A stretch of DNA of 14,809 bases from Hyphomicrobium_A sp041659545 (GCA_041659545.1 JBAZYB010000091.1:1-14809), one strand, 5' to 3'. Numbered from the stretch's first letter, positions 1-6,146 are shown. Numbers and translations: made by a program. Notes: generated from the letters alone by a model not told the origin.

Positions 1-388
1 CGACCGGATCACCAATGCTGGCTTGTAGTTCCTTGAGTTTGGCGTCGTCGTGGCCAGACGCGGCCTTGATGGCTGCCTTGATCTTGGTGGTGTCGGCGTC
101 GGAGAGTTTGTAGTCCGGTAGCGGTGAGATGACCTTGTCCATGCGGTCGAGGAAGTTCTTTTCCTGCTCGCGTGGGGTCGGAGCCTTCTGCATTGCAGCG
201 GCAGCTTTGGTGGCGGCCTGAGCCAGCTTCACCGGTTCAGTGGCCTGAGCTTGGGTGCATGCCGCCCAAATGGAGATAAGGGTGAGGGCGCTCGCCGACA
301 GCCAGCCGCCGCGACCGGTTCGGGGGTGGGCTGGCACCGAGGCGCTAAAAAAGGGGCTGATCAATGGGTTTGGCTCGGTCTCGGGCAA
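1..388 (-). CDS. Exported lytic murein transglycosylase, N-terminal part (partial)
   Basis: This is the start of a minus-strand gene that leaves the window at base 1; about 129 codons are visible. The frame is open from a stop at 434-436. It has a positively charged stretch (PRTGRGG), a hydrophobic segment (LSASALTLISIWAACTQAQA) and a likely signal peptidase I site after AQA. Then comes an alanine/lysine-rich helical region with EKNFLDRMDKVISPLPDYKL and a terminal KLKELQASIGDPV. This resembles the helical N-terminus of soluble lytic transglycosylases, which cleave peptidoglycan in the periplasm and often lie divergent from dapA in rhizobia. The catalytic SLT domain is outside the window, so the assignment rests on the N-terminus and gene order. 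There is no ATG. I chose TTG at 388 because AAGGA lies 6 bases upstream; GTG at 337 is the alternative. Confidence 0.6.
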   Translation of the reverse strand, partial: MPETEPNPLISPFFSASVPAHPRTGRGGWLSASALTLISIWAACTQAQATEPVKLAQAATKAAAAMQKAPTPREQEKNFLDRMDKVISPLPDYKLSDADTTKIKAAIKAASGHDDAKLKELQASIGDPV

Positions 389-642
389 TGTCCGTCCTTC
401 CAAAGGCACGTCGGCCGGGCGGGTTGCGGGGCGCTAAGCAAGGTCCTAATGTCCCGCTCGACAGAGTGCCGCGATTCCAGCATCAACAATGCGCGGCAAA
501 GCTATCAAGCTGCCCGGCCAGGGACAAGGCGCCGAAGCATGCCGCAGGATGCGGCGACAGCAAGGCGCCAGGGCACTTTTCCCCTCACCCCGGTGGCACG
601 CGCAAACTAATGAAGAGCTGAATGCTCAAGGGTAACGGGCAC
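389..642. other. Divergent intergenic region between transglycosylase gene and dapA
   Basis: This gap should carry promoters for both flanking genes, but I see no convincing -35/-10 pair. A weak candidate toward dapA is TTGCGG (424-429) with TAATGT (447-452) at 17-base spacing. A small hairpin, GCCGCA-GGA-TGCGGC, lies at 541-555. It is bracketed by two copies of CAAGGCGCC at 525-533 and 561-569. The reading frames here have no recognisable protein features and I do not call any gene. Confidence 0.5.
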
Positions 643-1533
643 ATGTTCAAGGGATCGTTGACGGCGCTGATCACTCCATTTCGCAATGGAAAGGTCGATG
701 AGGACGCGTTCTGCCGTTTCGTCGATTGGCAGATCAGCGAAGGAACGCATGGTCTGGTGCCGACGGGCACGACAGGCGAGAGCCCGACACTGGACTTCGA
801 TGAACACAAGCGCGTTATCGAGTTGGCCATCCAGACTGCCAAGGGCAGGGTGCCGGTGATTGCCGGTACGGGTTCGAACTCGACCGCTGAGGCGATCGAA
901 CTCACCGAGCATGCCGCCAATGTCGGCGCCGACGCGGTGCTGGTCGTGACGCCCTACTACAACAAGCCGACGCAAGAGGGGCTTTACCAGCACTACAAGG
1001 CGATCAACGACGCCGTCGATATTCCCATCGTTATCTACAACATTCCGGGGCGCTCGATCGTCGATATGACTGTCGAGACGATGACCCGCTGCTTCGATTT
1101 GAAAAACGTCGTTGGCGTGAAGGATGCGACGGCAAATTTGGCACGTGCTTCACAGCAGCGGCTTGCCATGGGACCGGACTTCAACCTGTTGTCGGGCGAG
1201 GACGCAACGGCGCTGGGGTTCATGGCGCATGGCGGGCACGGGTGCATCTCGGTGGTGTCGAACATCGCGCCACGTCTGTGCGCCGAGTTCCAGAACGCCT
1301 GCCTCGCCGGCGACTATAAGACGGCGCTGGTGCTGCATGATCGCCTAATGCCGCTGCACGATGCGATGTTCTGCGAGGCCAATCCGGGCCCGGTGAAATA
1401 CGCCGCTTCACGGCTCGGTCTGTGCGAGGCTGAGATGCGGCTGCCGATGGCGCCGATCACGCAGGCTTCGCAGCGTATCGTCGACGCGGCCATGGCTCGG
1501 GTCGAGCTCATTCAGGCGCGCGCCGCCGAGTAA
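643..1533 (+). CDS. dapA: 4-hydroxy-tetrahydrodipicolinate synthase (dihydrodipicolinate synthase)
   Basis: This cytoplasmic aldolase condenses pyruvate with aspartate semialdehyde, the first committed step toward diaminopimelate and lysine. The 296-residue product has the standard TIM-barrel length. Visible motifs are GLVPTGTTGESPTL with the Thr pair 43/44, VTPYYNKPTQEGL, IYNIPGRS with Tyr132 and Arg137 (proton relay and substrate carboxylate), and VVGVKDAT with the Schiff-base Lys160. GGHGCISVVSN closes the active-site side. I start at ATG 643 because family members begin MFKGS/MFTGS and AAGGG lies 10 bases upstream; an in-frame ATG at 622 would add seven residues. smpB follows 41 bases downstream on the same strand, probably co-transcribed. 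All catalytic residues are present, so the enzyme should be functional. Confidence 0.96.
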   Translation: MFKGSLTALITPFRNGKVDEDAFCRFVDWQISEGTHGLVPTGTTGESPTLDFDEHKRVIELAIQTAKGRVPVIAGTGSNSTAEAIELTEHAANVGADAVLVVTPYYNKPTQEGLYQHYKAINDAVDIPIVIYNIPGRSIVDMTVETMTRCFDLKNVVGVKDATANLARASQQRLAMGPDFNLLSGEDATALGFMAHGGHGCISVVSNIAPRLCAEFQNACLAGDYKTALVLHDRLMPLHDAMFCEANPGPVKYAASRLGLCEAEMRLPMAPITQASQRIVDAAMARVELIQARAAE

Positions 1534-1574
1534 TGCGGCAGACCCCCTAACAGGATTTCGGAGTATTAAAGACC

Positions 1575-2051
1575 ATGGCGGCCAAAACAGATGGCGGCCG
1601 CCGCATCGTTGCCGAGAACCGGCAGGCGCGCCACGAATTCTTCCTTACCGACACCTACGAGGCCGGCCTTCAGCTCATGGGCACGGAGGTCAAATCCTTG
1701 CGCCGCGGGCAGTCGAATATCGGCGAGAGCTACGCGTCGGTGGAGCATGGCGGGTTGTGGCTCATCAACGCCTACATCCCCGAGTACCAGGGCGCGGGTC
1801 GCTTCTTTCAGCATGAGCCGCGTCGCAAGCGGCGTCTGCTGCTGCACGCTAAGGAGATCCACAAGCTGGCTATCGCCGTGGAGCGGCAGGGCATGAGCAT
1901 CGTACCGGTCGAGCTGTATTTCAACGAGCGCGGGATCGCCAAACTGAAACTGGCGCTGGCGCAGGGGAAGAAGCTGCACGACAAGCGCGAAACCGCCAAG
2001 AAGCGGGATTGGAACCGCGAGAAGGCTCGCATCTTGCGCGACAAGGGCTGA
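1575..2051 (+). CDS. smpB: SsrA (tmRNA)-binding protein SmpB
   Basis: SmpB brings tmRNA to stalled ribosomes for trans-translation. The 158-residue product is of normal length. It opens with IVAENRQARHEFFLTDTYEAG, has LMGTEVKSLRRGQSNIGESY in the OB-fold core, then AGRFFQHEPRRKRRLLLH and FNERGIAKLKLALAQGKK. The basic tail HDKRETAKKRDWNREKAR is the region that enters the mRNA channel. A GGAG lies 12 bases before ATG 1575, slightly far. The stop codon overlaps the next ATG (TGATG at 2049-2053), so the first redoxin gene is probably translationally coupled. The dapA-smpB order is common in rhizobia. The tmRNA gene itself is not in this window. Confidence 0.97.
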   Translation: MAAKTDGGRRIVAENRQARHEFFLTDTYEAGLQLMGTEVKSLRRGQSNIGESYASVEHGGLWLINAYIPEYQGAGRFFQHEPRRKRRLLLHAKEIHKLAIAVERQGMSIVPVELYFNERGIAKLKLALAQGKKLHDKRETAKKRDWNREKARILRDKG

Positions 2052-2632
2052 TGACCTCGGGGGACCGGATCAATCTTACCCAGGTAGATTGGACGCTGCT
2101 GCCGCCTCCGAAAGACGACGGCGCAGCACGTCACCTGCCCGGCATTACCATCCCCGACATCGCCCTACCGGCAACGGACGGCACTGCCGTGTTGCTGGCG
2201 GATGAGGCCGGTGTGAGCATCGTCTACGCATATCCGCTGACCGGCAGGCCCGGGGTGCTGCTGCCGGAGGGATGGGACGCGATTCCCGGTGCGCGTGGGT
2301 GTACGCCGCAATCGTGCGCCTTTCGCGATCATCACGGCGCGCTACTGGCGGCGGGCGCGGCGCGCGTGTTCGGCCTCTCTACCCAGGACACCCAATATCA
2401 GCTCGAGGCGGCCGAGCGGCTGCATCTGCCGTTCCCACTTTTGTCGGATGCGGCGCTGCGCCTCACGACCGCCCTGCGGCTTCCTGTCATGCTGGTGGAT
2501 GGCGCTACGCTGTTGAAGCGCATGGCGCTTATCGTCGAGGATGGCATTATCGTTCATGTTTTCTATCCGGTGTTTCCACCCGATCGAAATGCTGGGGACG
2601 TGCTTGATTGGCTGAGAGCGCGGAGGGGATGA
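2051..2632 (+). CDS. Peroxiredoxin-like protein, BCP/PrxQ-related, with CX4C site
   Basis: The 193-residue product has an AhpC/TSA thioredoxin-like fold: strand IVYAYPLTG (57-65), active-site region PGARGCTPQSCAFRDHH (79-95), then VFGLSTQDTQYQLEAAERL and PFPLLSDAALRL. The GCTPQSC segment matches the BCP/PrxQ motif GCTxQAC, so Cys84 should be the peroxidatic and Cys89 the resolving cysteine. This predicts thiol-dependent reduction of hydroperoxides in the cytoplasm; no signal peptide is seen. Compared with E. coli BCP there are about 15 extra residues (around 66-81) between the YPxTG strand and the cysteine. The start at ATG 2051 overlaps the smpB stop; an in-frame ATG at 2009 lies inside smpB and is unlikely. 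The stop overlaps the next gene by ATGA. The peroxiredoxin family is clear; the physiological substrate is not. Confidence 0.85.
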   Translation: MTSGDRINLTQVDWTLLPPPKDDGAARHLPGITIPDIALPATDGTAVLLADEAGVSIVYAYPLTGRPGVLLPEGWDAIPGARGCTPQSCAFRDHHGALLAAGAARVFGLSTQDTQYQLEAAERLHLPFPLLSDAALRLTTALRLPVMLVDGATLLKRMALIVEDGIIVHVFYPVFPPDRNAGDVLDWLRARRG

Positions 2633-3195
2633 CGACTGACACGACCCCGCTGGCGTTGTCCGATGACGGCGCAGCTCGCCATTTGGCTGCAGGGCTGGAA
2701 TGGCCCGACTTGGCGCTGCCCTCGAGTCGCGGCGGTACCGTCAATCTGTGTCAGCGGCGGGGGGTGGCCGTCGTCTACGTGTATCCCTGGACAGGGCGTC
2801 CGGGGGTCTCTGATCCGCCGGGTTGGGACGACATCCCAGGGGCGCACGGTTCGACGCCCGAGACGGAAGGCTTCCGCGATCACTATCTGAAATTCCGGTC
2901 ACAGCGCATTGAGGTGTTCGGAATCAGTAGCCAGTCTAGCGAGCATCATCGCGAGCTTATCTCGCGCCTTGCGGTGCCATTTGCGCTTCTAAGCGATGAA
3001 GCCTTCACGCTGCGGGAGGCGCTCAAGCTTCCGACATTCGAAGCGGGCGGCGCGCCGTATCTCAAGCGCCTTACTCTGCTGGTTCGCGATGGGCACATCA
3101 GCCATGCGTTCTACCCGGTAGAACGTCCGGCGACGCACGCCCGAGAGATCCTCGACTGGCTGGATGAGAAGCGGCGCGGAATCACCGCGCCATAG
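2629..3195 (+). CDS. Peroxiredoxin-like protein lacking active-site cysteines
   Basis: This 188-residue protein is a diverged paralogue of the preceding gene. Shared segments include DDGAARHL near the N-terminus, YPWTGRPGV, GWDDIPGAHG, FRDHY, PFALLSDEAF, YLKRLTLLVRDG and FYPVxxP, and both end in DWL plus a short tail. The peroxidatic cysteine is replaced by Ser75 and the resolving cysteine by Glu80 (GSTPETEGFRD). The only cysteine is Cys41, far from the active site. It is therefore unlikely to be a thiol peroxidase; a regulatory, scaffold or heterodimer-partner role with the upstream redoxin is an inference. ATG 2629 sits in an ATGA overlap with the previous stop and is preceded by GGAGGGG, implying coupled translation; TTG at 2608 is less likely. 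The reading frame is intact, so it does not look like a decaying pseudogene. Confidence 0.82.
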   Translation: MTTDTTPLALSDDGAARHLAAGLEWPDLALPSSRGGTVNLCQRRGVAVVYVYPWTGRPGVSDPPGWDDIPGAHGSTPETEGFRDHYLKFRSQRIEVFGISSQSSEHHRELISRLAVPFALLSDEAFTLREALKLPTFEAGGAPYLKRLTLLVRDGHISHAFYPVERPATHAREILDWLDEKRRGITAP

Positions 3196-3221
3196 AGACG
3201 TTCCCGCTGAGTTGAATCGCT

Positions 3222-3629
3222 CTAGAGGACGTCACTCTCGACGTCGTCGACTGAGTAGCCGAGTTTTTCCAGACCCTCCTCCAGATAATCGGACAGCAGC
3301 GGAATACCGAGCAGGTAGTTCGATGTCGCGTTGATGCGCTCGGCGCGTGCTGTCTCCACCGCCTCGTCGAACTCGTCCTTCTCGTAGGTTCCGCGGCCGA
3401 GCCACATCAGTGCGACGAGGTTGGCTTGTTCGTCGTAGTTCAGACGGTCGATGAAGCCGGCCAGCTCCGCGCGGGTAGGATCGTTGGTGAAATCCTCGAG
3501 GATGGCCGTGGGATCTTCCTCGGCGTCTCCGTCCTCGGGTGTGTCATCCCAGGCGCCGACTTTGGCGTCGTACTCACGCGCCTTGATGATGACGTGCGCC
3601 ACCTTCTCGGGGGCGATTTCAAGAGCCAT
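3222..3629 (-). CDS. DUF3775 family protein
   Basis: This acidic 135-residue protein matches my recollection of the DUF3775 family, found mainly in alphaproteobacteria, with no known function. It begins with a helix resembling EIAPEKVAHVIIKAREYDAK. An acidic linker (DDTPEDGDAEEDP) leads into ELAGFIDRLNYDEQANLVALMWLGRGTY, the family's most recognisable part, and a helical C-terminus with YLLGIPLLSDYLEEGL. There is no signal peptide or membrane segment, so it is probably cytoplasmic. GGAGG lies 6 to 7 bases before ATG 3629. The gene converges with the second redoxin gene across a 26-base gap and lies downstream of the uracil-DNA glycosylase gene on the same strand, but a 96-base gap leaves co-transcription open. 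No catalytic motif is evident. Confidence 0.72.
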   Translation of the reverse strand: MALEIAPEKVAHVIIKAREYDAKVGAWDDTPEDGDAEEDPTAILEDFTNDPTRAELAGFIDRLNYDEQANLVALMWLGRGTYEKDEFDEAVETARAERINATSNYLLGIPLLSDYLEEGLEKLGYSVDDVESDVL

Positions 3630-3725
3630 TGAGGCCTCCGGGCTGGCAGAAACGAGCGTAAGCGCTGCGCTGGGATAGCATCGAGCAGGACGTGAAGAAA
3701 GCGTCTCGGGGTAAGGCGCTGGCTG

Positions 3726-4394
3726 TTAAGCGGCGCGCAACGGCAGGCGCTCGCGGACCTGCGCGAAGACGGCGTGGAACATCTGCGGCGTCAGGCGGCG
3801 CGTATTGGTGTTGTAGCGCGAGCAGTGGAAGCTATCGACCATGGTGAGCTGATGGTTGAGCTCATGAACAGCTCCATGGGCGAAGGGGAATTGAGATTTT
3901 CGGCAGCCCAGCGCGGACAAGACGCTGTCATGGGCGATGCGGCCCAGCGCGACGATATATGTGACGTTGGGAAGAGCGGCGATGCGCTGGCGCAGAAAGC
4001 CGCAACAGGTGGCGATCTCCTGTGGCGTTGGCTTGTTCTGGGGTGGCACGCAGCGAACAGCGTTGGAGATGATGCAATCGACGAGGCGCAGACCATCGTC
4101 GGGGCGTGCGCCGTACTCGCCGTGGGCGAAGCCGAACTTGAGAAGCGTGCTGTAGAGCAGGTCGCCGGCGTAGTCGCCGGTGAAGGGGCGTCCGGTCCGA
4201 TTGGCACCGTTCACCCCTGGCGCCAAGCCAGCGATGAGCAGGCGCCCCTTCTCATCGCCAAACGAGGGGACCGCGCCATTGTACCAGTCGGGTGACTTGG
4301 CGCGGTTCTGTTCGCGGTATTCCACTAGCCGCGGGCATAGTCCGCAAAGCCTCGGTGCCTCCGGGACGTAGCTGCGTTCCCCCACAGCGGCCAT
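3726..4394 (-). CDS. Uracil-DNA glycosylase, family 5 (UdgB-type), Fe-S containing
   Basis: This DNA-repair enzyme removes deaminated bases, chiefly uracil, from DNA to start base-excision repair. The 222-residue product has the family 5 signature GLAPGVNGANRTGRPFTGDYAG (56-77), which lacks the catalytic acid used by family 1 enzymes. NAVRCVPPQNKPTPQE (111-126) and SFHCSRYNTNTRRLT (188-202, the HxS-type active-site loop) follow. Candidate 4Fe-4S ligands are Cys17, Cys20, Cys115 and Cys130 or 131. ATG 4394 is chosen: TAAGGGA lies just upstream, and the next in-frame ATG at 4550 would sit inside the NYN gene and add a low-complexity leader. The gene starts 13 bases after the NYN stop, whose TAA is part of the ribosome-binding region, so the two are probably co-expressed. 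The family 4 alternative is less likely. Confidence 0.88.
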   Translation of the reverse strand: MAAVGERSYVPEAPRLCGLCPRLVEYREQNRAKSPDWYNGAVPSFGDEKGRLLIAGLAPGVNGANRTGRPFTGDYAGDLLYSTLLKFGFAHGEYGARPDDGLRLVDCIISNAVRCVPPQNKPTPQEIATCCGFLRQRIAALPNVTYIVALGRIAHDSVLSALGCRKSQFPFAHGAVHELNHQLTMVDSFHCSRYNTNTRRLTPQMFHAVFAQVRERLPLRAA

Positions 4395-4407
4395 CGGCCG
4401 ATTTCCC

Positions 4408-5043
4408 TTAGACCTCTTCGGAGAGGTCGTCGTTATCCTGGAAGGGCGCGGCCTCGCGAGGCGCGTAGCCGCTGCGACCGCCGAAGGCGCGGCCCTCGCG
4501 TGCTGGGCGCGTTGCGGGATCGCGGCAGATGAGCTGCTCGAGATCAGCAAGGTCGATGAACTGGTCGGCTTGGCGGCGCAACTCGTCGGCCACCATGGGT
4601 GGCTGGGTTTGTAGGGTCGAGACGACCGACACGCGCTTGCCCATCTGCTGGAGCGCGGCCACGAGGCTGCGGAAGTCGCCGTCGCCTGAAAAGATGACGA
4701 TGTGGTCCAAGCTGGTGGCGAGGCGCATGGCGTCGACGCTGAGCTCGATGTCCATATTGCCCTTGACCTTGCGGCGGCCCGAGGCGTCGGTGAATTCCTT
4801 GGTCGGCTTCGTGACCATCGTGAAGCCGTTGTAATCGAGCCAGTCGATCAGCGGCCGGATCGAGGAGTATTCCTGATCCTCGGCAAGTGCGGTGTAATAA
4901 AGGGCGCGCACGAGATGGCCCTTCTGGCGGAAATGCGCGAGCAGGCGCTTGTAGTCGATGTCGAACCCCAGCGACTTGGCGGTGGCGTAGAGGTTGGCCC
5001 CGTCGATGAACAGAGCGATGCGTTCGTGCTGATAGAAATGCAT
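4408..5043 (-). CDS. NYN-domain (LabA/DUF88-like) putative ribonuclease
   Basis: The 211-residue protein has a PIN-like NYN fold. The first motif is ALFIDGANLY with Asp14, then a helical section to LIDWLDYNGF. KGNMDIELSVDAM supplies Asp98 and Asp104, and IVIFSGDGDFRSLVAAL supplies Asp121 and Asp123. These acidic residues form the metal site of the family, so RNA cleavage is plausible. Residues 175-211 are a low-complexity tail (RPAREGRAFGGRSG, ending DDLSEEV) that is probably disordered. ATG 5043 has AAGGGTG a few bases upstream. It is the first gene of a short minus-strand group with the uracil-DNA glycosylase. LabA-type proteins also occur as clock-related regulators in cyanobacteria, but nothing here points to that role. 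The RNA substrate is unknown. Confidence 0.85.
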   Translation of the reverse strand: MHFYQHERIALFIDGANLYATAKSLGFDIDYKRLLAHFRQKGHLVRALYYTALAEDQEYSSIRPLIDWLDYNGFTMVTKPTKEFTDASGRRKVKGNMDIELSVDAMRLATSLDHIVIFSGDGDFRSLVAALQQMGKRVSVVSTLQTQPPMVADELRRQADQFIDLADLEQLICRDPATRPAREGRAFGGRSGYAPREAAPFQDNDDLSEEV

Positions 5044-5302
5044 TCTTTCACCCTTAGAGCCGCGCGCGTCGGCTGGAGCACCGCCGCTGAAAATACATAT
5101 GGGAGGGGTTCGCTGCGCCGAAGCATCCGGCCGTTCGCAGAGGGTAGATTACCATTTTCCGCGGCATGCAAAGCATTACACATGCTCAATTTTAAGCGAC
5201 AATGTGAAGCAGCAACTGTCGGAGGGCATTCCACTTTTTCGAAGTGGCCGGATAAAGGCGGGTCAGGCTAAAAAGTCTGGCGGACGGGTATGACGCGCAC
5301 AT

Positions 5303-5308
5303 TATGAT
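5303..5308 (+). promoter_or_regulatory. Candidate -10 element upstream of rpoZ
   Basis: TATGAT differs from the TATAAT consensus at one base and sits about 155 bases before the rpoZ start. No good -35 hexamer is present at 16 to 18 bases upstream (the sequence there is GGCGGAC), so the call is tentative and might need an activator or an alternative sigma factor. Confidence 0.3.
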
Positions 5309-5311
5309 ATG

Positions 5312-5333
5312 TTGTCTTCTCGGGTGAAGACAA
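5312..5333. repeat. 8-base perfect inverted repeat before rpoZ
   Basis: TTGTCTTC (5312-5319) and GAAGACAA (5326-5333) are perfect reverse complements separated by TCGGGT. The repeat begins four bases after the candidate -10, so it would span the transcription start if that promoter is real. It could be an operator or a 5' mRNA hairpin. It is not followed by a T run, so it is not a typical intrinsic terminator. Confidence 0.75.
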
Positions 5334-5463
5334 TGGCGGCCTGTCGGCTTGCTTCACACGATTTTTCATGCGACTAGAAATATTCCAGGGTGGTCAGGCC
5401 GCGTTTTGCCGGCGCATTGCCCGCTTCCCGATCAATCAGCCTGCTCCCAAAGGGGTGTCGCTC

Positions 5464-5907
5464 ATGGCACGCGTGACTGTAGAAGATTGCGTGGACAAGG
5501 TCCCGAACCGCTTCGAGCTGGTTCTGCTGGCGGCCCACCGCGCACGCTCCATCGCCGATGGAAGCGCCATCACTATCCCGGTGAACGCTGATAAGAACCC
5601 GGTCATCGCGCTGCGCGAGATCGCCGACAAGACCATCCCACCCGAAGATATGCGCGAGTCGCTCATCCATTCGATCCAGAAGAACGTCGAGGTGGATGAG
5701 CCGGAGGCCGCTGCTGCACCACTGCTGCCGCCCGAGCGCCGTGCTCCGGTGCTGGGTCGCGACGACCAGTCGAGCGACAGCGTCGTCGACGTCATGACCG
5801 AAGAGCAGCTGCTGCGCGGCCTCGAGAGCATGACGCCTACCGAACCGTCGGCGAACGGCGGTCCCAGCGGTGGACCGCGCGAGCGTGACCGCGACCGCGG
5901 CCGGTGA
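5464..5907 (+). CDS. rpoZ: DNA-directed RNA polymerase subunit omega
   Basis: Omega helps fold and assemble the beta' subunit and forms part of ppGpp site 1 on RNA polymerase. The N-terminus MARVTVEDCVDKVPNRFELV carries the MAR segment and the NRFELV helix. AAHRARSIADGS and NPVIALREIADKTI complete the conserved core in about 60 residues. At 147 residues it is much longer than the 91-residue E. coli protein. The extra part (about 80-147) includes an Ala/Pro stretch, DQSSDSVVDVMTEEQLLRGL, and a charged tail GPRERDRDRGR. C-terminal extensions are common in alphaproteobacteria, and this one looks disordered. ATG 5464 is chosen by homology and by an upstream AAAGGGG. rel follows after 235 bases, so the ppGpp synthase and one of its receptors are encoded side by side. 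Confidence 0.95.
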   Translation: MARVTVEDCVDKVPNRFELVLLAAHRARSIADGSAITIPVNADKNPVIALREIADKTIPPEDMRESLIHSIQKNVEVDEPEAAAAPLLPPERRAPVLGRDDQSSDSVVDVMTEEQLLRGLESMTPTEPSANGGPSGGPRERDRDRGR

Positions 5908-6059
5908 TCCTGGCGCCAAGACTCCGATAAGCGGTGTCCTGGCTCGGCCTGCGGGGCGGGCGACCTCGCGTCCCGACGGCGGGGTTTGCCAAAAGTTCAC
6001 TGCGACGTGGACGGCGAGCTTTGCAAGCATAGGGGCACTGGAGTCATAGGCTTGCTAGT

Positions 6060-6146
6060 GTGATTAAGGTCGAGAAATTCGATCCCGACGTCGCCACGCA
6101 TGACGGCGAATTTCTCGATTGTCACGCTTGGAGCTGCGGCCCATGA
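6060..6146 (+). CDS. Possible 28-codon leader ORF overlapping the rel start
   Basis: A GTG at 6060 opens a frame of 28 codons (beginning VIKVEKFDPDVA, ending HAWSCGP) that stops at TGA 6144-6146. The stop overlaps the rel ATG (ATGA, 6143-6146). The ribosome-binding site is weak (ATAGG, 9 to 10 bases upstream). Both arms of a 12-base inverted repeat lie inside it. It could be a leader peptide that couples translation to rel, or a chance frame. I know of no homologue. Confidence 0.3.
   Translation: MIKVEKFDPDVATHDGEFLDCHAWSCGP
6070..6118. repeat. 12-base perfect inverted repeat in the rel leader
   Basis: TCGAGAAATTCG (6070-6081) and CGAATTTCTCGA (6107-6118) are exact reverse complements with 25 bases between them. 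The downstream arm ends 24 bases before the rel ATG, and 11 bases before the nearest GGAG (6130-6133). This could be a transcription-factor site of two half-sites or a large stem-loop in the leader RNA. No T run follows, so it is not an intrinsic terminator. Confidence 0.85.

Larger units (their letters stand above)
5044..5463. other. Divergent intergenic region between NYN gene and rpoZ
   Basis: This 420-base gap is AT-richer in places than its surroundings and has no recognisable gene. It holds the start regions of both divergent units. A short hairpin, CCACTT-TTTCG-AAGTGG, lies at 5231-5247. A -10-like TATGAT lies at 5303-5308 without an obvious -35, followed at once by an 8-base inverted repeat (5312-5333). 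A frame open from ATG 5368 into rpoZ would give 32 extra residues with no family resemblance, so I leave it as leader. Confidence 0.6.

Noticed and set aside
251..621. Overlapping plus-strand frames upstream of dapA
   Set aside because: The first part is antisense to the transglycosylase signal peptide. The rest has no protein-like features or good ribosome-binding site.
3220..3245. GACGTC repeats and CTCTAGAG palindrome at the convergent gene ends, as a possible bidirectional terminator
   Set aside because: The stem GACGTC-ACTCTC-GACGTC is short, lies inside the DUF3775 coding end and has no T run on either strand.
4395..4550. N-terminal extension of the uracil-DNA glycosylase
   Set aside because: It would overlap the NYN gene and encode a Ser/Ala/Arg-rich leader. 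ATG 4394 has a good ribosome-binding site and fits the family.
5374..6030. Minus-strand open frame (218 codons) opposite rpoZ
   Set aside because: It is a shadow of the rpoZ frame, with no motif or start-site support.
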